Below are positions 1 through 9,101 of a DNA stretch of 51,002 bases, one piece after another. This stretch comes from Promicromonospora citrea (GTDB taxonomy: Bacteria; Actinomycetota; Actinomycetes; Actinomycetales; Cellulomonadaceae): contig NZ_JABEMG010000018.1 of NCBI RefSeq assembly GCF_013004695.1, forward strand, positions 1-51,002, given 5' to 3'. The notes beneath the pieces are model-generated. The model was not told where the DNA came from. It made no database searches and worked only from the letters and a program-made list of their open reading frames with translations. The stretch's first letter is position 1; each line of letters opens with the position of its first letter. The position numbers and the translations under genes are program-made.

Positions 1-1
1 G

Positions 2-790
2 GCGGGGACAGGCGACCTGGTCCCGGGCCGGGGACCCGACACGACGCCGACCCCGAGCGCACCGACCCCGAGCGCACCGACCCCGGGCGGCCCCGCCCGC
101 GCCGGCCGGCGCATCCCGCTCACCGGCTTCCAGCGCGCGGCGTCCGCGGTGCTGACCCGCAGCCGCCGGGAGATCCCGGAGGCGACGGTCTGGGTGGACG
201 TCGACGCGACGGCCCTCTGGGAGCTGCGCGAGGCCGCGCGGCTGCCCGGCGACGACGGTCCCGGGCTGATGACGTACGTGGCCCGGTTCGTGGTCGAGGC
301 GCTGCGCCGGTACCCCGTGCTCAACGCCCGGCTCGACGTCGAGCGCGGCGAGATCGTGGTGCCGGACCGGGTGGACCTCGGGCTGGCCGTCCAGGGCGAG
401 CACGGCCTCGTGGCCCCCGCGGTGCTCGGCGCCGACGGCCTGAGCACGGCGCAGCTCGACGCGGCGATCCGCGACGTCGTCGAGCGGGCCAGGGCGGGCC
501 GGTCGACGCCCGAGGAGCTGGCCGCCGGGACGTTCACCCTGAACAACTACGGCGGCCTCGGGGTCGACGGCAGCGCGCCGATCATCAACCACCCCCAGGT
601 CGCGATGCTCGGCCTCGGGCGGGTCATCGAGCGGCCGTGGGTCGTGGACGGCGCGATCCTGCCCCGCCGGATCACGCAGCTGTCGTTCGTCTTCGACCAC
701 CGGGTCTGCGACGGCGTCACCGCGGCGGCGTTCCTGCGCACCGTCGCCGACGCGATCGAGCACCCGCTGCCCGCCGTCGTCCGGCTCTGA
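2..790 (+). CDS. 2-oxoacid dehydrogenase E2 acyltransferase, C-terminal part (5' end outside window)
   Basis: The reading frame is open from the first bases of the window, so the gene starts upstream. The first ~30 residues are a Thr/Pro/Ala/Ser linker coded by an 18-bp direct repeat (about 50-96), typical of the flexible arm between lipoyl or subunit-binding domains and the core. The catalytic core follows (RRIPLTGFQRAASAVL onward) and ends with the active-site motif DHRVCDG, whose His and Asp drive acyl transfer to CoA, about 25 residues before the stop. Family knowledge: such E2 proteins form the core of pyruvate, 2-oxoglutarate or branched-chain dehydrogenases. The substrate cannot be told from this fragment; a branched-chain complex is likely. 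An internal ATG at 149 lies inside the core and is not the true start. Confidence 0.9.
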   Translation, partial: AGTGDLVPGRGPDTTPTPSAPTPSAPTPGGPARAGRRIPLTGFQRAASAVLTRSRREIPEATVWVDVDATALWELREAARLPGDDGPGLMTYVARFVVEALRRYPVLNARLDVERGEIVVPDRVDLGLAVQGEHGLVAPAVLGADGLSTAQLDAAIRDVVERARAGRSTPEELAAGTFTLNNYGGLGVDGSAPIINHPQVAMLGLGRVIERPWVVDGAILPRRITQLSFVFDHRVCDGVTAAAFLRTVADAIEHPLPAVVRL

Positions 791-827
791 CGGGGCGGCC
801 CGCCGGGGGAGGACCGGCGGGCCGCTG

Positions 828-1445
828 TCAGGGCTCGGGCGGGCGCAGGCCGTCGAAGAGGACGCTCGACAGGGTGGCGGCCAGCGCGTCGGCCGACAGG
901 GGCCCGTCGGGGCGGTACCAGTCGACGAGCGAGTTGACGGTGCCGAACAGCAGGCGGCTGATGACCTCCGGCTCGACGTCGGTGCGCAGGTCGCCCTCGG
1001 CGGCGGCCTGCCGCACGAGGGCGGCGAGGCGGTCGTCGATGTGCCGGCGGCGCCGGAGCGCCGAGCGCTCCAGGTCGCTGTTGCCGCGCACGCGCAGCAG
1101 GAGCGTGACGGCGGGCAGGTGGTCGGCGAGGATGCGGACGGCGGCCTCGACGGTGGCGCGCAGCCGCACGGCGCCGGGCTCCCCGTCGGTGGCCGTCGCC
1201 GCCGCCTCGACCGCGGCGCCGAGCTCGGAGAGCGCCTCGTCGAGGGCGGCGGCGAGCAGCGCCTCCTTGCTCGCGAAGTGGTGGTAGACCGCGGACTTGG
1301 TCACGCCGAGCTCTGCCGCGAGGTCGCTGATCGACGTCGCGTCGTAGCCGCGCCGGATGAACAGGTCGATCGCGGCGCGCAGCACGGCCGCCCGGTCGTG
1401 GCCCGGGCGGCCGCGCGGGCGGCGGGCGGGCGCGTCGGCGGTCAC
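828..1445 (-). CDS. paaR: TetR-family regulator, probable phenylacetate repressor (PaaR-like)
   Basis: A 205-residue TetR-type repressor. The N-terminal helix-turn-helix is clear (SISDLAAELGVTKSAVYHHF, then ASKEALL), followed by a helical ligand-binding domain. The GTG start at 1445 overlaps the paaZ stop (GTGA), so it is the second gene of a paaZ-regulator minus-strand operon. The position beside paa genes and a PaaR-type operator in the paaZ/paaA promoter (3561-3582) suggest that it represses the cluster until phenylacetyl-CoA binds, as known for actinobacterial PaaR. The gene name rests on context; the TetR assignment is firm. Confidence 0.8.
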   Translation of the reverse strand: MTADAPARRPRGRPGHDRAAVLRAAIDLFIRRGYDATSISDLAAELGVTKSAVYHHFASKEALLAAALDEALSELGAAVEAAATATDGEPGAVRLRATVEAAVRILADHLPAVTLLLRVRGNSDLERSALRRRRHIDDRLAALVRQAAAEGDLRTDVEPEVISRLLFGTVNSLVDWYRPDGPLSADALAATLSSVLFDGLRPPEP

Positions 1446-3484
1446 GCCGTCTTGGCCACGAGGGTGAGCACGTCGTACGCCGCGACCTGCTCGCCGTCCT
1501 GGTTGGTCACGTCGGCCTCCCAGCGCACCTCGCCGTAGTCGGCCGAGGTGCGTGGGGTGATCTGCTTGACCGTCAGGTGGACCCGGATGGTGTCGCCGAC
1601 CTTCACCGGGGTGAGGAACCGCAGGTTGTCGACGCCGAAGTTGGCCAGCACCGGCCCGGGCGCCGGGTCGACGAACAGCCCCGCCGCGAGGGACACCACG
1701 AGGTAGCCGTGCGCGACGATCCCGCCGAAGAACGGGTTGGCGGCGGCGGCCTCCGCGTCGGTGTGGGCGTAGAAGGTGTCGCCGGTCAGCTCGGCGAACT
1801 GCGTGATGTCCTCCTGCGTGACCGTGCGCGCCGCGGTCTCGATCGTGTCGCCGACGCGCAGCTCGGCGAGCGACCTGCGGAACGGGTGCACGTCCTCGAC
1901 CCGGCGGCGCGACCCGGTGGTCCACCGGCCCGTGATCGCGGTGAGCATGTCGGGCGAGCCCTGCACGGCGGTGCGCTGCATGTGGTGCAGGACGCCGCGC
2001 ACGCCGCCGAGCTCCTCGCCGCCGCCGGCCCGCCCGGGTCCGCCGTGCACGAGCATCGGCAGGGGGCTGCCGTGACCGGTCGACTCGGCGGCGTCGTCGC
2101 GGTCGAGCACGAGCAGGCGACCGTGCCACGGCGCGAGCCCGCGGGCGACGTCGCGCGCCACCTGCGGGTCGTGCGTCACCAGCGACGCGACGAGACTGCC
2201 GCGGCCGCGTGCCGCCAGCTCGACCGCCTCGTCGAGCGACCCGTACGTGAGCACGGTGCTGACCGGGCCGAACGGCTCGACGTCATGCGGCTCCGCGGCG
2301 CCGGGGCGGGCGCGCAGGAGCACGGGGGAGAGGAACGCGCCGCGCTCGGCGTCGGCCCCGACCACCTCGACGTGGGCGGGGTCGCCGTGGACGACGTCGG
2401 CCGAGGTGCGCAGCGCCTCGATCGCCTTGCGCACCTCGTCGCGCTGGGCGAGGCTCGCGAGCGCGCCCATGCGGACGTCGCCGTCGGCGGGGTCGCCGAC
2501 GGTGACGCGGTCGAGGCGCGCGCTGATCGCCGCGACGACGGTGTCCGCCATCGCCTCGGGCACGATGACGCGGCGGATCGCCGTGCACTTCTGGCCGGCC
2601 TTGACGGTCATCTCGGTGACGACGCCCTTGACGAACAGGTCGAGCTCGGGGTCGTCGGGTCGCACGTCGGGGCCGAGGATCGAGCAGTTGAGGGAGTCGG
2701 CCTCGACGCCGAGCCGCACGCCGCGGTCCAGCACGGACGGGTGCGAGCGCAGGATCCGCCCGGTGTGCGCCGAGCCGGTGAACGCCACGTGGTCCTGCTC
2801 GCCGAGCTCGTCCAGCAGCGTGCCCGCGCTGCCGCACAGGAGCTGCAGGCTGCCCTCGGGCAGGATGCCGGAGTCCGCGATCCGCCGCACGACCGCCTCG
2901 GTGAGGTAGGCCGTCTGGCTCGCGGGCTTGACGATCGTGGGCAGGCCGGCGAGGAAGGCGGGCGCGAGCTTCTCGAGCATGCCCCAGACGGGGAAGTTGA
3001 ACGCGTTGATCTGCACCGCGACCCCGGGCCGCGACGTGTACAGGTGCTGTCCGACGAACGTGCCGCCCTTGCCGAGCGGCTCCAGCGCGCCGTCGAGCAC
3101 GACGGTGTCGTCCGGCAGCTCGCGCTTGCCCTTGCTCGCGTAGCTGAACAGCGTGCCGATGCCGCCGTCGATGTCGACGTAGCCGTCGCGCCGTGTCGCG
3201 CCCGTGCGCAGCGAGAGCGCGTGGAAGTCCTCCTTGTGGGCGTTCAGGTCCAGCGCGAGCTCCTTGAGCAGGCTCGCGCGCTGGTGGAACGTCAGCCGGC
3301 GCACGGCAGGCCCGCCGACCTCGCGCGCGTACCGGACCATCGCGGCGAGATCGATGCCCGCGCTCGAGACGCGCGCCACCTCCTCGCCGGTGACGGCGTC
3401 CAGCAGGGGCTCGCCGTCGTCCGACCCGGCCTGCCAGCGCCCCGCGACCCAGCTCTCCAGCCTCGCGCTCGCTCGTGTGCTCAC
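1442..3484 (-). CDS. paaZ: PaaZ, bifunctional oxepin-CoA hydrolase / semialdehyde dehydrogenase
   Basis: A 680-residue protein, the normal length for PaaZ. The first ~510 residues are an aldehyde dehydrogenase domain with the catalytic Cys motif GQKCTA and the Glu motif EADSLN; the last ~135 residues are an MaoC-like hot-dog hydratase domain (GDTFYAHTD, FFGGIVAHGYLV). Known role: it opens the oxepin-CoA ring and oxidises the resulting semialdehyde to 3-oxo-5,6-dehydrosuberyl-CoA. I chose GTG at 3484 because GGGAGG lies just upstream; an in-frame ATG/GTG-type start at 3511 has no such site. It diverges from paaA and overlaps the downstream regulator. Confidence 0.93.
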   Translation of the reverse strand: MSTRASARLESWVAGRWQAGSDDGEPLLDAVTGEEVARVSSAGIDLAAMVRYAREVGGPAVRRLTFHQRASLLKELALDLNAHKEDFHALSLRTGATRRDGYVDIDGGIGTLFSYASKGKRELPDDTVVLDGALEPLGKGGTFVGQHLYTSRPGVAVQINAFNFPVWGMLEKLAPAFLAGLPTIVKPASQTAYLTEAVVRRIADSGILPEGSLQLLCGSAGTLLDELGEQDHVAFTGSAHTGRILRSHPSVLDRGVRLGVEADSLNCSILGPDVRPDDPELDLFVKGVVTEMTVKAGQKCTAIRRVIVPEAMADTVVAAISARLDRVTVGDPADGDVRMGALASLAQRDEVRKAIEALRTSADVVHGDPAHVEVVGADAERGAFLSPVLLRARPGAAEPHDVEPFGPVSTVLTYGSLDEAVELAARGRGSLVASLVTHDPQVARDVARGLAPWHGRLLVLDRDDAAESTGHGSPLPMLVHGGPGRAGGGEELGGVRGVLHHMQRTAVQGSPDMLTAITGRWTTGSRRRVEDVHPFRRSLAELRVGDTIETAARTVTQEDITQFAELTGDTFYAHTDAEAAAANPFFGGIVAHGYLVVSLAAGLFVDPAPGPVLANFGVDNLRFLTPVKVGDTIRVHLTVKQITPRTSADYGEVRWEADVTNQDGEQVAAYDVLTLVAKTA

Positions 3485-3560
3485 TGCGCCTCCCTCTCGA
3501 GGTCCCGTCACGTCGTCGTGCCCGGGGGGCGTTGTGCAACCCGCCGCACGTGTGTCACGC

Positions 3561-3582
3561 TAATACAGAACGCTCGGTCAGT
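3561..3582. promoter_or_regulatory. Candidate PaaR operator between paaZ and paaA
   Basis: The right half reads CGCTCGGTCAGT and fits the half-site CGNNCGGTNAGT described for Corynebacterium PaaR exactly; the left half (TAATACAGAA) fits less well (ACAG for ACCG). It lies in the 142-bp gap between the divergent starts of paaZ (3484) and paaA (3627), where a repressor could control both directions. Seen: the motif and its position. Inferred: binding by the TetR protein at 828-1445. Confidence 0.55.
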
Positions 3583-3626
3583 AAATACACGGGCGCAGAG
3601 CAGAGGCAACGTCGCCGGAGGTGTTC

Positions 3627-4601
3627 GTGTCGGTCACCGCAGAGCCGCAGAGCGTGCCGGAGAGCGCGCTCGAGGAGCAGTTCCACGCCACGATCGCGCG
3701 CAAGGACCGCATCGAGCCGCGGGACTGGATGCCCGAGGCGTACCGCAGGACGCTCGTGCGCCAGGTCGCCCAGCACGCCCACTCCGAGATCATCGGCATG
3801 CAGCCGGAGGGCGCATGGATCGGCCGCGCCCCGTCGCTGCGGCGCAAGGCGATCCTGCTCGCCAAGGTGCAGGACGAGGCGGGCCACGGGCTGTACCTGT
3901 ACTCCGCCGCCGAGACCCTCGGCGTCTCGCGCGCCGAGCTCACGGAGCTGCTCGTGACGGGCAGGCAGAAGTACTCCTCGATCTTCAACTATCCGACGCT
4001 CTCGTACGCCGACGTCGGCACCATCGGCTGGCTCGTCGACGGTGCGGCGATCTGCAACCAGGTGCCCCTGTGCCGCACCTCGTACGGGCCGTACGGGCGC
4101 GCCATGATCCGCATCTGCAAGGAGGAGTCCTTCCACCAGCGGCAGGGTTACGAGCTGCTCCGGACGATGATGCGGGGCACGGACGCGCAGCGCGCCATGG
4201 TGCAGGAGTCGGTCGACCGGTTCTGGTGGCCGTCGCTGATGATGTTCGGCCCGCCCGACGACGCCTCGCCCCACACCGCGCGCTCGATGGCCTGGGGGGT
4301 CAAGACACACACCAACGACGAGCTGCGCCAGCGGTTCGTCGACATGACCGTGCCGCAGGCCGAGGCCCTCGGCGTCACCCTGCCCGACCCCGACCTGGCG
4401 TGGAACGAACAGCGCGGGTCGTACGACTTCGGGCAGCCCGACTGGGACGAGCTCTGGGCCGTCGTCGCGGGCGACGGACCGTGCAACGCCCAGCGGCTCG
4501 CGCATCGCACGCGGGCCTGGCGCGAGGGCGCCTGGGTGCGCGAGGCGGCGCTCGCGTACGCGGAGCGGGAGCGCGCGGAGCACGAGGAGGAGGCGGCATG
4601 A
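3627..4601 (+). CDS. paaA: PaaA, phenylacetyl-CoA 1,2-epoxidase catalytic subunit
   Basis: 324 residues. The ferritin-like diiron fold is marked by E54, the E84-x-x-H87 motif (QDEAGH) and E167-x-x-H170 (ESFH), the metal ligands expected of PaaA. The enzyme epoxidises the aromatic ring of phenylacetyl-CoA with O2, working with PaaC and fed with electrons by PaaE. GTG at 3627 is preferred because GGAGG sits 5 nt upstream; the GTG at 3621 would overlap that site. First gene of the plus-strand paaABCDEFHG operon; its stop overlaps the paaB start (ATGA). Confidence 0.95.
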   Translation: MSVTAEPQSVPESALEEQFHATIARKDRIEPRDWMPEAYRRTLVRQVAQHAHSEIIGMQPEGAWIGRAPSLRRKAILLAKVQDEAGHGLYLYSAAETLGVSRAELTELLVTGRQKYSSIFNYPTLSYADVGTIGWLVDGAAICNQVPLCRTSYGPYGRAMIRICKEESFHQRQGYELLRTMMRGTDAQRAMVQESVDRFWWPSLMMFGPPDDASPHTARSMAWGVKTHTNDELRQRFVDMTVPQAEALGVTLPDPDLAWNEQRGSYDFGQPDWDELWAVVAGDGPCNAQRLAHRTRAWREGAWVREAALAYAERERAEHEEEAA

Positions 4602-4939
4602 GCGGGTCGGACAGCGCGTCCGGCGGCGCGTCCGGCGGCGCGGAGCAGGCCCCGGTGCGCGGCGAGTGGCCGCTGTACGAGGTGTTCGTCCGCGGCAAGC
4701 GCGGCCTCAACCACGTGCACGTCGGCTCCCTGCACGCGCCCGACGACGCGATGGCCGTGCGCCACGCGCGCGACGTCTACACGCGGCGCAACGAGGGCGT
4801 GAGCATCTGGGTGGTCCGCTCGTCGGCGATCACCGCCTCCAGCCCCGACGAGAAGGACCCGATGTTCGCGCCCAGCGGCGACAAGGTCTACCGGCACCCG
4901 ACGTTCTACGACATCCCCGCCGACGTCCCGCACATGTAG
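4598..4939 (+). CDS. paaB: PaaB, phenylacetyl-CoA epoxidase small subunit
   Basis: 113 residues, close to the usual ~95 plus a Gly/Ser/Ala-rich N-terminal extension of ~20 residues. The family core is clear ([20 protein letters not shown], then [18 protein letters not shown]). PaaB bridges PaaAC heterodimers in the epoxidase complex. Translationally coupled: start overlaps the paaA stop by 4 nt, and paaC starts 8 nt after the stop. Confidence 0.94.
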   Translation: MSGSDSASGGASGGAEQAPVRGEWPLYEVFVRGKRGLNHVHVGSLHAPDDAMAVRHARDVYTRRNEGVSIWVVRSSAITASSPDEKDPMFAPSGDKVYRHPTFYDIPADVPHM

Positions 4940-4947
4940 GAGCCCCG

Positions 4948-5880
4948 ATGCCTGTCCGCACGCACGAGCCCGACGAGCACGACAACGCCTACGCGGAGCT
5001 GCTCACGGACGACGCCCGCTGGGCGTTCGGCACCGACTTCACCGACCCCCTGGCGGGGGTCGACACCACGGTGCCCGACGGCGTCGACCCCGCGACGCTC
5101 GCGACGTACTGCCTCATGCTCGGCGACGACGCCCTCGTGCTGTCCCAGCGGCTGGCGCAGTGGTGCAGCAACGCGCCCGACCTCGAGGAGGACATCGCGT
5201 TCGCGAACATCGCGCTCGACCTGCTCGGCCAGGCGCGGCTCCTGCTCGCCCGCGCGGCCGCGGCCGACCCGGGACAGGTGCCCGCGCTGCCCGCCGGCTC
5301 GCCCGTGCCCGACGAGGACCGCCTGGCGTTCTTCCGCGACGGCCCGCAGGTGCGCAACGTGCGCCTCGCCGAGATCGACGACGGCGACTTCGCCCAGGCC
5401 GTCGTTCGCGTGCTCCTGTTCTCCGCATGGCGGCTCGAGCTGTTCACGGACCTGGTCCGCAGCCGCGACGCCGTGCTCGCCGCCGTGGCCGCCAAGGGGG
5501 TCAAGGAGCTCACCTACCACCGCGACTTCGCGGGCCGGTGGTTCGTGGTGCTGGCCCGCGGCACCGCCGAGTCCCGCCGGCGCCTGGTCGCCGGCCTCGA
5601 GGCGGTCTGGCCCTACCGCGACGAGCTCTTCGCGACGCACGGCGTCGAGCGCGCCGCCGCGCAGGCCGGGGTCGGCGTGGACCCGGCGGGCGTCGAGGCG
5701 CGGGTCGAGGCCGTGCTCGACCAGGCGCTCGGCGCCGCGGGGCTCGAGCGCCCCGACGTCCGCCCGCGTTCCGGCGTCCAGGGGAAGGCCGGCCGCGACG
5801 GCAGGCACACCGAGGCGCTCAGCCTGCTGCTCGCCGAGATGCAGTCGGTCGCCCGCGCACACCCGGAGGGGCGCTGGTGA
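4948..5880 (+). CDS. paaC: PaaC, phenylacetyl-CoA epoxidase structural subunit
   Basis: 310 residues with the ferritin-like PaaC fold (CLMLGDDALVLSQRLAQW, EDIAFANIALDLLGQARLLL). PaaC resembles PaaA but is the non-catalytic partner that stabilises it; the conserved D-LGQA segment is the family hallmark. There is an ~60-residue Ala/Val-rich C-terminal part before the conserved tail RDGRHTEALSLLLAEMQ. The stop overlaps the paaD GTG start (GTGA), so expression is coupled. Confidence 0.94.
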   Translation: MPVRTHEPDEHDNAYAELLTDDARWAFGTDFTDPLAGVDTTVPDGVDPATLATYCLMLGDDALVLSQRLAQWCSNAPDLEEDIAFANIALDLLGQARLLLARAAAADPGQVPALPAGSPVPDEDRLAFFRDGPQVRNVRLAEIDDGDFAQAVVRVLLFSAWRLELFTDLVRSRDAVLAAVAAKGVKELTYHRDFAGRWFVVLARGTAESRRRLVAGLEAVWPYRDELFATHGVERAAAQAGVGVDPAGVEARVEAVLDQALGAAGLERPDVRPRSGVQGKAGRDGRHTEALSLLLAEMQSVARAHPEGRW

Positions 5881-6401
5881 GCGGGGCCATGGAGCAGGTC
5901 GCGCAGCAGGTGCTGGAGCGCGCGCGGACGGCGGCGTCCGCCGTCGTCGACCCGGAGCTGCCCGTGCTCACGCTCGCCGACCTCGGCGTGCTGCGCGACG
6001 TCACGCTCGACGACGACGGCGTCGTCGCCGTCGCGATCACCCCCACCTACTCGGGCTGCCCCGCCATGGCGACCATGCGCGACGACCTGGTGCGCGGGCT
6101 CGCCGCCGCAGGCATCGAGGCCCGCGTGCGGGTCGTGCTCGACCCGGCCTGGACCACGGACTGGATCACGCCGTCCGGCCGCGCGGCGCTCGCGGCGGCG
6201 GGCATCTCGCCGCCCGGCCCGGCTCCGCGGCGGACCGGCCCGGTGCCCCTGCGGCTCGGCCCGCCGCGCCGCGCGGTGCGCTGCCCGCTGTGCGGGTCGG
6301 CGGACGTGGAGGTGACCTCCGAGTTCGGGTCCACCGCGTGCAAGGCGCTGTACCGGTGCCGCGTGTGCCGCGAGCCGTTCGACCACGTGAAGGAGATCTG
6401 A
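5877..6401 (+). CDS. paaD: PaaD, Fe-S/zinc assembly protein of the epoxidase
   Basis: 174 residues. The N-terminal ~110 residues are a MIP18/DUF59 domain (VVDPELPVLTLADLGVLRDV; TPTYSGCPAM) and the C-terminus carries a four-cysteine zinc-ribbon-like motif (CPLCGS, then CKALYRCRVC). PaaD is needed for activity of the epoxidase and is thought to help cluster assembly for PaaE. GTG at 5877 overlaps the paaC stop; an ATG at 5889 is an alternative. paaE starts 2 nt after this stop. Confidence 0.92.
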   Translation: MSGAMEQVAQQVLERARTAASAVVDPELPVLTLADLGVLRDVTLDDDGVVAVAITPTYSGCPAMATMRDDLVRGLAAAGIEARVRVVLDPAWTTDWITPSGRAALAAAGISPPGPAPRRTGPVPLRLGPPRRAVRCPLCGSADVEVTSEFGSTACKALYRCRVCREPFDHVKEI

Positions 6402-6402
6402 C

Positions 6403-7488
6403 GTGGCGACCCTGACGGGCGGTGCGACCGCCCGGCGCACGGCGTTCCACCCGCTGACCGTGCGCGCCGTCGAGCGCCTCACCGACGACGCGGCCGCCGT
6501 GACGTTCGACCTGCCGGACGAGCTGCGCGCCGAGTTCGCCTTCGCCGCCGGCCAGTCGCTCACCCTGCGCCGCGTGCTCGACGGCGTCGAGCACCGCCGC
6601 ACCTACTCGATCTGCGCGCCCGTGGGCGGCCCGCCGCGCATCGGCGTCCGCGAGGTGCCGGGCGGCCTGTTCTCGTCCTGGCTCGTGCACGACGTGCGGC
6701 CCGGCGACCGGGTCGAGGTGCAGGCACCGTCGGGAGCCTTCCGGGCCGACCCCGCGGCGGGCGGGCGGCACCTGTGCGTCGCGGCCGGGTCGGGCATCAC
6801 GCCCGTGCTGTCCATCGCGGCGAGCCTGCTGCGCGGCTCGGACGCGCGCGTCACGCTCCTGTACGGCAACCGGACGGCGGGCTCCGTGATGTTCGCGGAC
6901 GAGCTGGCCGACCTCAAGGACGCCTACCACGACCGCCTCGAGCTGGTGCACGTGCTGTCCCGCGAGCCGCGCGACGTCGACCTCTTCTCCGGCCGACTCG
7001 ATGGCGCCCGGCTCCGCGAGCTCCTGCGGCGCGTCGTGCCCGTCGCCGACGTCGACCACGTGTGGCTGTGCGGGCCGCTCGGCATGATCGACGAGGCCAG
7101 GGCTGCGCTCACCGAGGCGGGCGTGCCCGCCGACCGGGTGCACAGGGAGCTGTTCTGGGTGGACGAGCCGCCGCCCGCGCTGCGCCGCCCGGACCGGGTG
7201 GTCGAGGGCGAGACCAGCCAGGTCACGGTGGTGCTCGACGGACGCGCCACGACCAGCGCCGTGCCCCGCGACGAGCGCCTGCTCGACGCCGCGCAGCGCG
7301 TGCGCGCCGACCTGCCGTTCGCCTGCCGGGGCGGCGTCTGCGGCACGTGCCGGGCCAGGGTCGTCGAGGGGGAGGTCGACATGGTGCGCAACTACGCGCT
7401 CGAGCCGCAGGAGGTCGCCGACGGCTTCGTGCTCACCTGCCAGTCCTACGCCGCGGGCGACCATGTCGTCGTGGACTACGACGCATGA
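6403..7488 (+). CDS. paaE: PaaE, phenylacetyl-CoA epoxidase reductase
   Basis: 361 residues: FAD-binding barrel with RTYSIC near residue 66, an NAD(P)-binding domain (AAGSGITPVLSI, LLYGNRT, CGPLGMI), and a plant-type [2Fe-2S] ferredoxin domain at the C-terminus with C308, C313, C316 and C346 as cluster ligands. It passes electrons from NADPH to the PaaA diiron centre. GTG start 2 nt after paaD; stop overlaps the paaF ATG (ATGA). Confidence 0.95.
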   Translation: MATLTGGATARRTAFHPLTVRAVERLTDDAAAVTFDLPDELRAEFAFAAGQSLTLRRVLDGVEHRRTYSICAPVGGPPRIGVREVPGGLFSSWLVHDVRPGDRVEVQAPSGAFRADPAAGGRHLCVAAGSGITPVLSIAASLLRGSDARVTLLYGNRTAGSVMFADELADLKDAYHDRLELVHVLSREPRDVDLFSGRLDGARLRELLRRVVPVADVDHVWLCGPLGMIDEARAALTEAGVPADRVHRELFWVDEPPPALRRPDRVVEGETSQVTVVLDGRATTSAVPRDERLLDAAQRVRADLPFACRGGVCGTCRARVVEGEVDMVRNYALEPQEVADGFVLTCQSYAAGDHVVVDYDA

Positions 7489-8234
7489 GCGCGCCCCTGC
7501 TCGTCGAGGAGCACGACGACCGCATGGTGCTGCGGCTCAACCGGCCGGAGGTCCGCAACGCGATCGACCGGGACATGGTCGACGCGCTGCACGCGGCGTG
7601 CGCGGCGCTCGAGGCGCACCCCCGCGTCGCCCTGGTGACCGGGACGGGCGGCACGTTCGCCGCGGGCGCCGACATCGCACAGCTGCGCGAGCGGCGCAGG
7701 GACGACGCCCTCGCGGGCATCAACTCGGGCCTCTTCGACCGCGTCCACCGGCTGCCCCTGCCGGTGATCGCGCTCGTCGACGGGTACGCCCTCGGCGGCG
7801 GCGCCGAGCTGGCCTACGCGTGCGACTTCCGGATCGGCACCCCCGCCACCCGGTTCGGCAACCCCGAGCCCGGCCTCGGCATCATCGCCGCGGCCGGCGC
7901 CGCGTGGCGCCTCAAGGAGCTCGTCGGCGAGCCGCTGGCCGCCGAGGTGCTGCTGGCCGGCCGCGTGCTCGACGCCCAGGAGTGCCTCGCCGCGCGCCTG
8001 CTCACCGAGGTGGTCGAGCCGGAGGATCTCGAGGCCGCCGGTCACCGGCTCGCCGACCGCATCACCGCGCAGGCGCCGCTCGCCGTGCGGCTCACCAAGG
8101 CCGTCCTGCACGCGCCGCGCGACGCGCACCCCCTGCTGGACGACGTCGCGCAGGCCGTGCTGTTCGAGACCCAGGACAAGGCCGACCGGATGGACGCGTT
8201 CCTCGCCCGGCGCGCCCGGAAGGAGCAGCGATGA
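7485..8234 (+). CDS. paaF: PaaF-like enoyl-CoA hydratase
   Basis: 249 residues, crotonase fold. The oxyanion-hole segments are GGTFAAGADIAQL and GYALGGGAELAYACD, and the catalytic Glu region is FGNPEPGLGI. In the paa pathway PaaF hydrates 2,3-dehydroadipyl-CoA to 3-hydroxyadipyl-CoA, and the 3-hydroxyacyl-CoA dehydrogenase encoded immediately downstream fits that step. Overlaps both neighbours by 4 nt. Crotonase substrate cannot be proved from sequence; assignment rests on position and similarity. Confidence 0.85.
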   Translation: MSAPLLVEEHDDRMVLRLNRPEVRNAIDRDMVDALHAACAALEAHPRVALVTGTGGTFAAGADIAQLRERRRDDALAGINSGLFDRVHRLPLPVIALVDGYALGGGAELAYACDFRIGTPATRFGNPEPGLGIIAAAGAAWRLKELVGEPLAAEVLLAGRVLDAQECLAARLLTEVVEPEDLEAAGHRLADRITAQAPLAVRLTKAVLHAPRDAHPLLDDVAQAVLFETQDKADRMDAFLARRARKEQR

Positions 8235-9070
8235 CCGGGCACGACCTGCCGGAGTCCGTCGGCGTCTACGGCGGCGGGCGCATGGGCGCGGGCATCGCGC
8301 ACGCCTTCGTGCTCGCGGGCGCCCCGGTCACGGTGGTGGAGACCGACCCGGCCGCGGCGCTCGCCGCGCGCGAACGGATCGGGAAGAGCCTGGCCCGGGC
8401 GGCCGCGGAGGGGACCGCACCGGTGCCGGCCGGCTCGTTCGACGTCGTGACCGACGCCGCCGCCCTGGCCGACTGCGCGCTCGTGGTCGAGGCCGTGCCC
8501 GAGCTGCTCGACCTCAAGCACGCCGTGCTGCGTCGCGCGGCGGCCGTGGCGCCCGGCGCGGCGCTCGCGAGCAACACGAGCTCGCTGCCGATCGACGCCC
8601 TCGCCGACGCGCTGCCCGACCCGGCGCGCCTGGTCGGCCTGCACTTCTTCAACCCCGTGCCGGTCAGTTCCCTGGTCGAGGTCGTGGTCGGCGCGCGCAC
8701 GGCGCCCGGCCTCGTCGACGACGCCCGGCGCTGGGTCGCCGCGCTCGGCCGTACCGCGATCACCGTCCGCGACTCGCCCGGCTTCGCGAGCAGCCGGCTC
8801 GGCGTCGCGCTCGCGCTCGAGGCGATGCGCCTGCTCGAGGAGGGCGTGGCCTCGGTGCAGGACATCGACACCGCCATGACCCTCGGGTACCGGCACCCGG
8901 TCGGGCCGCTGCGCACGACCGACGTCGTCGGCCTCGACGTGCGGCTGCACATCGCCGAGCACCTGGAGCGCGAGCTGGGCCCGCGGTTCACGCCGCCGCA
9001 GGTGCTGCGCGACAAGGTCGCGGCCGGCGAGCTGGGCCGCAAGACGGGGCAGGGCTTCTACACGTGGTGA
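8231..9070 (+). CDS. paaH: PaaH-like 3-hydroxyacyl-CoA dehydrogenase
   Basis: 279 residues, shorter than two-repeat PaaH proteins (~475-500) and of the single-domain FadB2/Hbd length. N-terminal Rossmann motif GVYGGGRMGAG, catalytic region ASNTSS and GLHFFNPVP (His), C-terminal helical domain ending GRKTGQGFYTW. It oxidises 3-hydroxyadipyl-CoA to 3-oxoadipyl-CoA with NAD+. Start overlaps the paaF stop. The gap to paaG is 31 nt with a GGAG site. Confidence 0.88.
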   Translation: MTGHDLPESVGVYGGGRMGAGIAHAFVLAGAPVTVVETDPAAALAARERIGKSLARAAAEGTAPVPAGSFDVVTDAAALADCALVVEAVPELLDLKHAVLRRAAAVAPGAALASNTSSLPIDALADALPDPARLVGLHFFNPVPVSSLVEVVVGARTAPGLVDDARRWVAALGRTAITVRDSPGFASSRLGVALALEAMRLLEEGVASVQDIDTAMTLGYRHPVGPLRTTDVVGLDVRLHIAEHLERELGPRFTPPQVLRDKVAAGELGRKTGQGFYTW

Positions 9071-9101
9071 GCACCGCCGGACGACAGCGACAGGAGATCC
9101 G

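Noticed and set aside
50-96. Tandem DNA repeat as a possible regulatory site
   Set aside because: The 18-bp repeat is in frame and encodes the Thr-Pro-Ser-Ala linker of the E2 protein.
1577-4939. 1120-codon open frame on the plus strand spanning paaZ and paaA
   Set aside because: It is a long antisense and out-of-frame shadow produced by high GC; its translation is Arg/Gly/Ala-rich with no family motifs, and only its last 114 codons coincide with real paaB.
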